Assembly: GCA_017303995.1 (NCBI GenBank)
Contig: JAFLBE010000032.1
Span: 1 to 50,236 of the forward strand
Length of the DNA stretch: 50,236 nt
From: Bacteroidota bacterium
GTDB taxonomy: Bacteria; Bacteroidota; JABWAT01
Direction: 5' to 3'
Position numbers and translations under genes: made by a program. This document shows positions 7,997 to 15,996 of the stretch, piece after piece (the first letter of the stretch is position 1; every line of letters starts with the position of its first letter). The notes under the pieces are model-generated. The model saw only the letters and a program-made list of their open reading frames with translations, made no database searches and was not told the origin of the DNA.

Positions 7997-8450
7997 GAAA
8001 TTAGAGATTTGAATTTGGTACGCCGACCTCCGGGTCGGTTCCTTCTTAGGGTGATCATGTAACCCTGACCTTTAAGTCAGATGTCTTAAAGTGGTTTTGT
8101 AACACCGACCTCCCGGTCGGTTCCCTCCTGCTGTATTTATCAAATTCTATAATACCGACCGGGAGGTCGGTGTTATAGGAAACCAGAATCCGTCGGTGTT
8201 CCAAACCCAGGATACCGACCGGGAGGTCGGTAATACATAAAACCAAACAAGTTGTTTTTTCCATAATGAAAAAGATTTTTTCCATTTTAGAAAAATTCGA
8301 CTGATTTGTTTTCCCTTTCCGATTAAAATTTCCCCGTAAAACCCTTCAAACCTGTTATTTATCCCGCTTTTTACCACTTTTACTTTCCTGAACAGCTTCC
8401 GGCACGGGACTTGTTTATATTTTCATCAGGCAACCAACAGGTGAACAGCC
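7997..8450. repeat. Gap filled with R1 palindromes between regulator and kinase genes
   Basis: The 454-base gap contains R1 units at 8021-8040, a doublet at 8099-8176 (GTAACACCGACC...GGTCGGTGTTATA around a longer spacer) and a single at 8212-8235. A related CTGACCTTTAAGTCAG palindrome lies near 8065. The last ~100 bases are AT-rich and hold a candidate promoter. No gene is supported. Confidence 0.7.
8398..8414 (+). promoter_or_regulatory. Candidate sigma-54 (-24/-12) promoter for the kinase-kup operon
   Basis: CCGGCACGGGACTTGT fits the consensus TGGCACG-N4-TTGC. The invariant GG is at 8401-8402, and ten bases later the -12 dinucleotide is GT (8413-8414) instead of GC. Transcription would start near 8425, about 26 bases before the ATG. 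The sigma-54 regulator gene immediately upstream supports it. Confidence 0.5.
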
Positions 8451-10286
8451 ATGACAATCAGAACAAAACTTTATTTCGGCTTTGGCGGACTTTTTTCAAT
8501 CCTGGTTTTAACCGGGGCAATCGGGTTATTTCACATTCTCCATCTGGCAGAAAATGCCGGTGAAATTATCAAGGACAACCACCGGTCAATCGAATATTTA
8601 ACCCATATTCAGAAATCCCTTCTGGAATGGGATAACCTTCAGTCACAAACAGCACTCCATTCCAATTACGATCAATCTGGAACTGAATCAGCCCAAATCG
8701 ATTCAACACTGATTTCAAATTTTACTCTCGAAGAACAAAACCTGACTGAACCCGGCGAACATGAACTGGTCAGAGATTTTCATTCCCATTATCAGGTTTA
8801 CACGAGTCTATTCAAAACGCTGAAACTCGAAAAAAAGGTTTCACCAGAAATTTACATCACCAAACTAAAACCCGAAAATGCTAAACTTAACGATCTGGCA
8901 TCCCAGATTATCCAACTCAATCTAAGTGCAATTCTTCGGAAAAATGACATTTCACAATCCAGTGCCGACCGGGCCATTTTCATGATGGTTACCTTCCTTT
9001 TGGTTTTCCTATCGGTCAGCTTGATTCTCGTTTTGAAATTTCCCGGGTACATAGCCCGGCCTGTTAATAAGTTGGTAAAAGGCATTGAATCAGTTGCAGA
9101 AAGCCGTTATGAAGTCCGGTTAGATTACCCGGAAACCAGTGATTTGTACGAAGCAGGAACTGCCTTTAACAGGATGGCAGAACGACTCAAGGCCATGGAA
9201 TCGAGTAATATTGCGAAAGTCCTTGCTGAAAAAAGCAGAATCGAAGCCGTCATCAACCGGTTTTCTGATGCGTTGATCGGGTTTGATACTGACTTGAACG
9301 TCATTTTTGTGAATGCAATAGCTTGTGAACTAACCGGAATTCAGGAATCTGCAATTATCGGACAAAATGCTACTGAGCTGGTAAAATCGAATGAATGGAT
9401 GCAGGTTATTCTTCAGGGATTTACCGGTGGATCAGAAAAACCTGAAAAACCGTTTGAGCACATCATGGGGAAAATAAAAGGGAAAGAACAATTCTTTTCC
9501 CGTGAAATCATTGAAGTTACCACCCATGGGCCGGAAGCAAGCCGGTCTGGATATGTGATCATTCTTAGGAATATCACGGTTTACCATGAACTGAATCTTG
9601 CAAAAACCAATCTGATCGCAACCATTTCGCATGAAATGAAGACCCCGCTTGCATCCATCAATCTTACCCTGAAGTTATTAAAAGATAGCCGGGTTGGTCA
9701 GTTAACATCCGATCAGACCCAGTTACTCGATTCTCTTCGTCAGGATAGCCAGCGTCTTTCAAAAATTGTCGGTGAACTGCTCGATTTGTCGCAGGTTGAA
9801 AGCGGTCATATCAAACTTGTTCAGACAGAAATCCATCCCGGCGATCTGATTCTTTATGCCGTCAGTTCACTTATGGTTCAGATAGAAAGCAAAGCCATCG
9901 ATCTCGACGTCGTCATTCCCGATCATCTGCCATCAGTCATGGCCGATCTGGAAAAAACACTTTGGGTTGCCATCAATATTATTACCAATGCAATCAGGTA
10001 CACTCCTGCTGGTGGGCGGATTCGTGTCGATGCAGATGGATCAGGAAATGATGTCATCTTTAGTGTGAAGGATACCGGTCCCGGCATTGATCCGTCAATG
10101 AAAGATAAGATTTTCGAAAAATTCGTCAGACTGAATCCAGAATCCGCCAACAAAAAAGAAAGCACTGGTCTCGGTCTTGCCATTGCAAAAGAATTTATTC
10201 TGGCTCAGGGCGGAAAAATCTGGGTGGATTCAAAACCCGGCGAAGGATCAACTTTTTACTTTTCCTTTCCCGTTTACAGGAAGTGA
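8451..10286 (+). CDS. Membrane-bound PAS/HAMP sensor histidine kinase
   Basis: The 611-residue protein has TM1 (about 8-30), a periplasmic sensor region (31-172), TM2 (about 175-197), HAMP (about 198-250), a PAS domain (about 262-380), HisKA with phospho-acceptor His394 (ISHEMKTPL) and a C-terminal HATPase with NIITNAIRYTP, DTGPGI and GLGLAIAKEF. It is a complete kinase. AGGTGA precedes the ATG. Its stop codon overlaps the GTG of the Kup gene, so kinase and K+ transporter are made together. This suggests a signal linked to potassium, turgor or envelope state (inference). The likely partner is the regulator at 6665-7996. Confidence 0.93.
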   Translation: MTIRTKLYFGFGGLFSILVLTGAIGLFHILHLAENAGEIIKDNHRSIEYLTHIQKSLLEWDNLQSQTALHSNYDQSGTESAQIDSTLISNFTLEEQNLTEPGEHELVRDFHSHYQVYTSLFKTLKLEKKVSPEIYITKLKPENAKLNDLASQIIQLNLSAILRKNDISQSSADRAIFMMVTFLLVFLSVSLILVLKFPGYIARPVNKLVKGIESVAESRYEVRLDYPETSDLYEAGTAFNRMAERLKAMESSNIAKVLAEKSRIEAVINRFSDALIGFDTDLNVIFVNAIACELTGIQESAIIGQNATELVKSNEWMQVILQGFTGGSEKPEKPFEHIMGKIKGKEQFFSREIIEVTTHGPEASRSGYVIILRNITVYHELNLAKTNLIATISHEMKTPLASINLTLKLLKDSRVGQLTSDQTQLLDSLRQDSQRLSKIVGELLDLSQVESGHIKLVQTEIHPGDLILYAVSSLMVQIESKAIDLDVVIPDHLPSVMADLEKTLWVAINIITNAIRYTPAGGRIRVDADGSGNDVIFSVKDTGPGIDPSMKDKIFEKFVRLNPESANKKESTGLGLAIAKEFILAQGGKIWVDSKPGEGSTFYFSFPVYRK

Positions 10287-12214
10287 GTTATTCAAAAATG
10301 AGTTCAGTTTCTGAGACCGAATCTCCATCTTTCAGGAGAAATCTGCTGCTTGCCTTTGGTGCATTGGGTGTGGTTTACGGTGATATCGGTACAAGTCCGC
10401 TTTACGCTTTTAATGAAGCTTTTTTTGGCCATTATCCGCTGGCAAAAGGTTCACCTGAAGTTTTGGGTGTACTTTCCCTCTTTTTCTGGGCACTGACTCT
10501 CATCGTCACCATCAAATATCTGGTTTTTATTCTACGTGCTGATAATCAGGGCGAAGGTGGCGTTTTTTCTGAACTTGCACTTTTACAACAAACCGGTAAA
10601 AAATCAAAATCAATTAAAATTGTAACCGGACTTCTGGTTTTTGGTGCTTGCCTTCTTTACGCAGATGGGCTCATAACTCCTGCAATTTCAGTTTTATCTG
10701 CTGTTGAAGGAATTCAGATTGTGGCTCCCGGCATGTCGAAATTCATCGTACCCATTACGATTTTGATTCTGATTACCCTTTTTTCTGCCCAAAAGTTTGG
10801 GACGGGTGCCATCAGCCGGTATTTCGGACTGATCATGACCGTTTGGTTTTTAACTATTGCCGGGCTGGGTCTGGTTTACCTCATCAAAGTTCCCGAGGTT
10901 CTTGCGGCTTTAAATCCGGCTTATGCCGTTCAATTTCTTTTTCATCATGGATGGCATTCTCTTTTTGTTCTGGGTGCAGTGACGTTGTGTATTACCGGCG
11001 GAGAGGCTTTGTATGCGGATATGGGACATTTCGGGCGTGCGCCGATCCGGTTGGCGTGGTCAGGTTTGGTTTATCCGGCGTTGGTTCTGAATTATTTCGG
11101 ACAAGGTGCATTATTACTTTCCGGCGATCCGATTCAGGCGAATAATATGTTTTATTCGCTGGCTCCTGATTTTCTTCTCATTCCGCTCGTGATTCTTGCA
11201 ACCATGGCAACCGTTATTGCTTCCCAGGCTTTGATTTCAGGTGCCTACAGTCTCACTCAACAGGCTATCGGACTTGGCTACTTCCCTCGGATGCAAATCA
11301 CCCACACCAGTCATGATGTTCATGGGCAGATTTATATGCCTGCAATTAACTGGCTGCTCATGATCGGATGTATTGGTTTGGTTCTCGGGTTTAAATCATC
11401 CTCAAATCTTGCTGCCGCCTACGGGTTAACTGTAACCGCAACGATGGGAATTACGACTATCGGATTTTATATGGTTGGAACCAAAGTCTGGAACTGGAAT
11501 CCGCTTTGGCTGGCACCGTTGTGCGGTGGTTTCCTCGTTCTTGATATGGGATTTTTTACTGCCAACACACTCAAGTTTCTGGAAGGTGGTTACGTTCCGG
11601 TTATTATCGGACTCACCATTTATTCGGTCATGTGGATCTGGAACTGGGGAAAAGGAAAGTTGGGAGAAGTTTACCGGCAAACAACCCTGACTCTGGGTGA
11701 TTTGCTGTCGCTGAAAGGAATTGAATGGAAAGACCGGATTCCATCAAAAATCAGTTTTTTTACTCCGACTGCCGTAACCGATGAAAATAGTTTTGTTTCC
11801 CTGACGCTTCAAACCTTTATGACCCGGTATCACTCTTTGCCGGCGGCAATGGCTTTTATCACAGTGAAAATCAGCCATAAACCCATCTGGAACGGTGAAC
11901 GGGTCATCCGGTATGATTTGCCGGAAAATATGGTTTCACTTGTCATAAAATACGGTTATATGGAAGACATCAGGCTGGGTGAAATTCTTGAGGAACAGGG
12001 AATCAGAGGAAATATATTGGTTGGTGATCATGAAATTGTAGCTGATCAGAGTTCCTGGTTTCATGACCTGAAAGTCAGACTTTTCAGGAATCTGCTGAGG
12101 CAGGCTTTCCCGACTTACCGGTATTTTGGCCTAAAAGGTCACACAAAAATTATCAGGGAAATTATGCCAGTAAAAATCACCAGTCAAAGTGCCTATCTGA
12201 TGGATGTGGAGTGA
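10283..12214 (+). CDS. kup: Kup-type low-affinity potassium uptake protein
   Basis: The 643-residue protein opens with GALGVVYGDIGTSPLYA (26-42), the Kup/HAK/KT hallmark. About 12 membrane helices run to roughly residue 450, and a C-terminal cytoplasmic domain of about 190 residues follows, as in E. coli Kup (622 residues). It probably brings K+ in with H+. The GTG at 10283 overlaps the kinase stop codon; an ATG at 10298 is the alternative start, with AGGAAG at 10279-10284 further upstream of it. A good intrinsic terminator follows (12278-12299). Pairing with a kinase in one coupled operon is unusual for kup. Confidence 0.93.
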   Translation: MSYSKMSSVSETESPSFRRNLLLAFGALGVVYGDIGTSPLYAFNEAFFGHYPLAKGSPEVLGVLSLFFWALTLIVTIKYLVFILRADNQGEGGVFSELALLQQTGKKSKSIKIVTGLLVFGACLLYADGLITPAISVLSAVEGIQIVAPGMSKFIVPITILILITLFSAQKFGTGAISRYFGLIMTVWFLTIAGLGLVYLIKVPEVLAALNPAYAVQFLFHHGWHSLFVLGAVTLCITGGEALYADMGHFGRAPIRLAWSGLVYPALVLNYFGQGALLLSGDPIQANNMFYSLAPDFLLIPLVILATMATVIASQALISGAYSLTQQAIGLGYFPRMQITHTSHDVHGQIYMPAINWLLMIGCIGLVLGFKSSSNLAAAYGLTVTATMGITTIGFYMVGTKVWNWNPLWLAPLCGGFLVLDMGFFTANTLKFLEGGYVPVIIGLTIYSVMWIWNWGKGKLGEVYRQTTLTLGDLLSLKGIEWKDRIPSKISFFTPTAVTDENSFVSLTLQTFMTRYHSLPAAMAFITVKISHKPIWNGERVIRYDLPENMVSLVIKYGYMEDIRLGEILEEQGIRGNILVGDHEIVADQSSWFHDLKVRLFRNLLRQAFPTYRYFGLKGHTKIIREIMPVKITSQSAYLMDVE

Positions 12215-12237
12215 GTAGTAGGTCGAGCGAAGCGAAG

Positions 12238-12257
12238 ATCCCGAATGCTTTCGGGAT
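12238..12257. repeat. ATCCCGAA...TTCGGGAT palindrome
   Basis: A 20-base palindrome with a TGC-type centre. A near copy lies near the window end (about 50097-50116), so it is a dispersed element. Confidence 0.55.
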
Positions 12258-12277
12258 AGTAGGGTTTTGTAACTCCG

Positions 12278-12299
12278 CCCTCCCGGTCGGAGGGTTTTT
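12278..12299 (+). terminator. Intrinsic terminator downstream of kup
   Basis: CCCTCC-CGGTC-GGAGGG forms a six-pair GC stem with a five-base loop, followed directly by TTTTT (12295-12299), 64 bases after the kup stop. The stem is related to the R1 palindromes. Confidence 0.65.
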
Positions 12300-12309
12300 C
12301 CTGGGTGTC

Positions 12310-12330
12310 ATCCCGGACTTGATCCGGGAT
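12310..12330. repeat. ATCCCGGA-CTTGA-TCCGGGAT palindrome
   Basis: A perfect 8-bp inverted repeat with a 5-base loop. The same sequence occurs in reverse orientation near 28990-29010, marking it as another dispersed intergenic family. Confidence 0.65.
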
Positions 12331-12366
12331 CCAATATTTAAAACAAAACTCCTGTCGAAACAAACC

Positions 12367-12867
12367 CTAGAAGGTTTCTCCCAGTTTTCTGAACATTTCT
12401 ACAGTGTTACAGCAGGTGACTCCCAATGCTTTGCAAACATCGGGAATTTTAATCCTGTTTTTTTGCAACGGATTGGCAACTTCCTGAGTGACTAAAATCC
12501 GGTTTGACGGATCTGCTAAAGTAAAAGCAATGAGGAAAGCATCCGCCTCATCTGCATGAAGAAAATCGGAAATTGCCTGAGGCAAATAATGACCACTTCT
12601 TGATTGTGCCCATTTTGCTATTTGTGAATACTGGCTTAGGCAGGTTGAAGACTCTTTAAAAAAATCATCGGAAAGGTTTGCGGCACACCAGCGTTCTAAA
12701 TCATCCTGATGGACGGACAATTCACTTTTAACTTTATCAATACTGCAGATTTTAGAAGAATCGGCCAAATATTTTACTTTATTCCAAAAGCTGGGTGCAA
12801 CATCAAGCGGATAAGTTGCCCGGTGGGCTTCAATAAAAAAATTGCTGTCTACAACAAATATGCTCAT
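12367..12867 (-). CDS. DUF4411-type PIN-like protein, probable toxin of a toxin-antitoxin pair
   Basis: The 166-residue protein begins MSIFVVDSNFFIEAHR, the PIN-domain strand with the first metal-binding Asp (Asp7). EADAFLIAFTLAD and ILVTQEV continue the fold with further acidic residues. Length and sequence fit the DUF4411 family, a PIN-like group. It lies 5 bases downstream of an HTH/metallopeptidase gene on the same strand, the order antitoxin then toxin. PIN toxins cleave RNA using Mg2+. RNase activity and family assignment are from motif recognition only. Confidence 0.8.
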   Translation of the reverse strand: MSIFVVDSNFFIEAHRATYPLDVAPSFWNKVKYLADSSKICSIDKVKSELSVHQDDLERWCAANLSDDFFKESSTCLSQYSQIAKWAQSRSGHYLPQAISDFLHADEADAFLIAFTLADPSNRILVTQEVANPLQKNRIKIPDVCKALGVTCCNTVEMFRKLGETF

Positions 12868-12872
12868 CGGAA

Positions 12873-14003
12873 TCAGAATTGACTATTGAAAAAAGTTTGG
12901 AAAGTATCACCTTTTAAACCGGTTAACCGGTAGGCATCCCGGTAAAGTAGTTTGCCCGATTTGACAGCATTAATCACATGACCGGCAAACGTCAAACTTA
13001 TCCGTTTTTTAGCAGTAGCATAAAAATCACCGCCACTGCTTTGGTTTTCCTTCTTTTTAAACTCACGGTTTATATAGTCATTATAAAAATCAAAGAAGTC
13101 CTTTTTTGTGAAGCTTCCGGTATCAAGGGCCCTTCTGGCAATTACAATTTCACTTACTTTAAAATGCCGGGTCGCAGCCTTGATGTTTGGCGTTCCTTTC
13201 CAAAACCGGGTAAACTCATCTGACGGAACCAAAAACTCAGCCGCAACTTTATCGCACAAAATTTCAACAGGATCATCTGCCGGCTGAAGGTTTCTGAAAT
13301 CAAACCCTGCACTGTGTCCGGTCCAGATATGAGCAAGTTCATGAACGATGGTGAAAAGTTGAGCCGCCTTGCTGTCACTGTTATTGATAAAGATGAAGGG
13401 AGCAATTTCATCAACAAGAACAAAACCCCTGCATTCTTCAACTTCGATGGGTCTGTGGGTATTGTTCTCAACGACACCATTAAATACTGCGATAATGCCA
13501 CTGTTTTCAACTTTTTGAATTAAGAAGGTAAGTGCTTCTTCCCAAGTAGAAAACTGACTTGCCCAGCCTTTTTCAAGACCAAGCGTTTCCCTAATATGAG
13601 AAACAATTTCAACAACCTGACCCTGATTTTTGAATTTGCCAACAAAATCGAGGGGTTGAAATTCATTTTCTTTCAAATAATCTATGAGCCAATCCTGCCG
13701 TTGTCTGATAAGCATGATGGTGTCGAAAACATTGATGTTAACGGTTCGGGCGCCTTTTTGATTGGTGCGGAAAAAGGGAATCGGTAGGGTTTCAACCGGA
13801 GGTTCGGGCAAAAACAAATAACCGAAAGGGAGATAAACTTTTTTGGAAAAGCTTTCCAGTTGTTTTACGGTTGGCTTTTTTTCTCCCTCAATCCAACGTT
13901 TTATTCTGGGCTCTTTTTCAATAAAGTCACCCATCGTAAACCCGGCTCTTGTAATAGCCCAGGTAAGCATATCCGGTTTTATTTCAACTTCGGTTCGTGT
14001 CAT
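12873..14003 (-). CDS. HTH plus ImmA/IrrE-like zinc metallopeptidase, probable antitoxin/regulator
   Basis: The 376-residue protein starts with an XRE-like HTH region (about 8-60, with IKRWIEGEKKPTVKQLESFSKKV). A COG2856/ImmA-IrrE peptidase domain has the zinc motif HELAH (221-225) and the following DKVAAEFLVP helix. In this class, the HTH represses the operon and the peptidase part may cleave a regulator. Fusions of this type next to small toxin genes are a known two-gene arrangement. A perfect 9-bp inverted repeat lies just upstream (14009-14037). The gene is 82 bases from the DUF4276 gene and may have its own promoter there. Confidence 0.85.
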   Translation of the reverse strand: MTRTEVEIKPDMLTWAITRAGFTMGDFIEKEPRIKRWIEGEKKPTVKQLESFSKKVYLPFGYLFLPEPPVETLPIPFFRTNQKGARTVNINVFDTIMLIRQRQDWLIDYLKENEFQPLDFVGKFKNQGQVVEIVSHIRETLGLEKGWASQFSTWEEALTFLIQKVENSGIIAVFNGVVENNTHRPIEVEECRGFVLVDEIAPFIFINNSDSKAAQLFTIVHELAHIWTGHSAGFDFRNLQPADDPVEILCDKVAAEFLVPSDEFTRFWKGTPNIKAATRHFKVSEIVIARRALDTGSFTKKDFFDFYNDYINREFKKKENQSSGGDFYATAKKRISLTFAGHVINAVKSGKLLYRDAYRLTGLKGDTFQTFFNSQF

Positions 14004-14008
14004 AATTC

Positions 14009-14037
14009 AAATTTAGTAAAAATTCCTGACTAAATTT
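14009..14037. promoter_or_regulatory. Perfect inverted repeat at the antitoxin start, candidate operator
   Basis: AAATTTAGT (14009-14017) and ACTAAATTT (14029-14037) are exact reverse complements separated by 11 bases, beginning 6 bases upstream of the antitoxin start codon. This fits binding by an HTH dimer for autorepression. Confidence 0.6.
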
Positions 14038-14085
14038 CATTTTACACGGGATAAGAGTTTCACATATTTTAGAAATAACAACCCT

Positions 14086-14766
14086 TCAACGTTTCGGCAA
14101 TGATATTAATTTTTCGATGAACGCCCGGAAATGACCGCATTTTTCCATCAATTTATCCATCCCGATTTCAATTGCAAGCATATTCCCCTCAACTACCTTA
14201 TTGTAGCCAGGATAATTTGCCAAGATTCTTTTTGAAGGTGCTGTTTCTGCTCCCTCATTGATGTCTTCCGGATTTGGGTAGCTATCTATTATTGCTTTCA
14301 ATTTTTCCAGTTTGGCGTCAGATGGAGATACCAAATTTTCAAATCCGCTTTTATCAGAAAAAAGTAAGGCTTCAAATTCATGAAGCTGAATGTAGGGGAT
14401 AAAATTCGTTGGTGAACCTAAGTGTTCTGCAAGTTTTTGCTCCAGAAATTCAACCTTTTCCAGTTGGGTTCTTTTTCCTAACCGTTCCTGGTAACCTGGA
14501 AATCGGGATGGCAACGCATAAAAATCGACAAACGTGGTGACATAACCATGGGGTGTAGACCGAAGTAATTGGGTTAAATCGTCAATAAAGTTGTCAAAAT
14601 TGGAGTTGGTTAAACCTCCCTTGAATTTGCCACCTTCACGAAGTCGTTTCGTTGAAATAATGATGGGAACAAGGGTGATATGCTTTGAAAGTAAATAAGG
14701 ATAAAGCACTAACTTGACGAACTGTTCTTCAGTCTGACCTTCAACCAGAATATTTACATGAACCAT
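14086..14766 (-). CDS. DUF4276-like protein with TOPRIM-type motifs, partner of the adjacent AAA ATPase
   Basis: The 226-residue protein begins HVNILVEGQTEEQFVKLVLYP, where VEG resembles the first TOPRIM motif with its metal-binding Glu. VTTFVDFYALPSRFPGY (about 75-91) provides the acidic Asp segment, and IQLHEFEALLFSD (about 125-137) is characteristic of DUF4276. TOPRIM nucleases in OLD-type systems work with an ABC-like ATPase encoded beside them. Its ATG overlaps the ATPase stop codon (TGATG), so the two are co-translated. A nuclease or effector role is inferred; no DNA-binding domain is visible. Confidence 0.8.
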   Translation of the reverse strand: MVHVNILVEGQTEEQFVKLVLYPYLLSKHITLVPIIISTKRLREGGKFKGGLTNSNFDNFIDDLTQLLRSTPHGYVTTFVDFYALPSRFPGYQERLGKRTQLEKVEFLEQKLAEHLGSPTNFIPYIQLHEFEALLFSDKSGFENLVSPSDAKLEKLKAIIDSYPNPEDINEGAETAPSKRILANYPGYNKVVEGNMLAIEIGMDKLMEKCGHFRAFIEKLISLPKR

Positions 14767-15866
14767 CAGGGCCTTCCCCCGATAACATTTTTCTCCCAGG
14801 CATCACCGAGACTGTAATTTTCGAGCCAGGATTCCATTTCAAAAGTTGAAAGCCGTTTAAATGAGGTGGCACCTTTTAACCGCTCAACAATAATTAAATC
14901 TTCAGGACCAAATTGATTCACGAGCGTGACTGACTGGGTTGAAATAATAATTTGAGATTTAACCGATGCCTTTTGGATCAACCCGGCAAGTAGTTGGATT
15001 GCGGCAGGATGTAACCCAAGTTCAGGTTCGTCTATAATAATGGTTGCAGGCGGATTAGGTTGCAAAATGAGGGTAGATAATGCAATCATCCTGAGGGTAC
15101 CATCAGATAACTGATCTGCATTGAAATACTCGTCGTTTCCTTTTTCCCGCCACTCCAGCTTTATTTTTTCTGGGTTACGAAGGAGAGGAGCCAGATTAAA
15201 TCCATCAAAAAATGGAGCAATCTGCCTGACAACACTCTCAATCTGTTTTAAATTTTTTGGATGGCGTTCCTTTAAAACCAATAAAAAGGCAGCCAGATTG
15301 CTGGCATCTTTTCTGAGGAAACGGTTGTCATTCACATCACCTGTCATCTTGATCGGAGAATTAACTCCCGTATCGTGAAAATGGTAAATTTCGAATTCGG
15401 CAAGTGCTTTTTTTACATAGCCGGGAATGCCTTCATAACCCTGAAAATCCTTGTTATCTTTGACCATTTTATCCAATTTGGATTCAAAATAACCAGATTC
15501 AGAATATTTGTCATTGTGCCAGTAGGCAGAATAGAAAGCAGCAATTTCCTGAAAAAAGAAAAAAGAATCTTCACTGTTTGGCTTCAAAATAAATTCGTAG
15601 GCATTGTCACTTTTAAATTCGATCCTGCCTCTTAGGAAACCTGATTGTTTCCTTCCGAAATGAAGCAAATTGTTTGCTCCGGATTTTTCTGCAACAAAAG
15701 ACTGAAGATTTTTATTTACAATCTGTTTTAATAAAACCAGAAAGGAAATGAAATTACTTTTCCCAACACCGTTTGAACCAATCAGGATATTGATTTTCCC
15801 AAGTTCAAAACCGTCAAGTTTTTTGATGGATTTATAATTTTCGATCGAGATTTTTTTAATTGCCAT
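14766..15866 (-). CDS. AAA/ABC-type ATPase of the OLD/RecF-like group
   Basis: The 366-residue protein starts MAIKKISIENYKSIKKLDGFELGKINILIGSNGVGKSNF, with Walker A GSNGVGKS at about residues 30-37. LSDGTLRMIALSTLIL is the ABC signature region and ATIIIDEPELGLHP is Walker B with its catalytic Glu. QIIISTQSVTLVNQF resembles the switch-His region, but the usual His is Gln/Thr. The ATG at 15866 is chosen; a TTG two codons upstream is possible. Such single-polypeptide SMC-like ATPases are frequent in two-gene phage defence systems. It lies 130 bases downstream of hsdS on the same strand. Confidence 0.87.
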   Translation of the reverse strand: MAIKKISIENYKSIKKLDGFELGKINILIGSNGVGKSNFISFLVLLKQIVNKNLQSFVAEKSGANNLLHFGRKQSGFLRGRIEFKSDNAYEFILKPNSEDSFFFFQEIAAFYSAYWHNDKYSESGYFESKLDKMVKDNKDFQGYEGIPGYVKKALAEFEIYHFHDTGVNSPIKMTGDVNDNRFLRKDASNLAAFLLVLKERHPKNLKQIESVVRQIAPFFDGFNLAPLLRNPEKIKLEWREKGNDEYFNADQLSDGTLRMIALSTLILQPNPPATIIIDEPELGLHPAAIQLLAGLIQKASVKSQIIISTQSVTLVNQFGPEDLIIVERLKGATSFKRLSTFEMESWLENYSLGDAWEKNVIGGRP

Positions 15867-15996
15867 AACCAACTATCCCTTCTTCTTTGCCAGGTATCTA
15901 CAAAAAAGCAAGGCTTATAAAATTTGACGTTAATAGGTAATGTTAAAACAAAGATAGGGGATTGCAGACTGAACCGAAACCAGCACACCCCGCAAA

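Noticed and set aside
8055-8377. Two 76-codon minus-strand frames upstream of the kinase
   Set aside because: Both translate the R1 repeats, producing the repeated peptide TDLPVGI/PTSRSV, an artefact of repeat DNA.
12211-12495. 94-codon open frame after kup
   Set aside because: It runs through the terminator and dispersed palindromes and then lies antisense to the well-supported DUF4411 gene.
14086-15866. Assignment of the ATPase pair to PARIS, Gabija or Septu
   Set aside because: The small partner lacks DUF4435, UvrD-helicase or HNH features; DUF4276 is a better fit, so only an architectural likeness is claimed.
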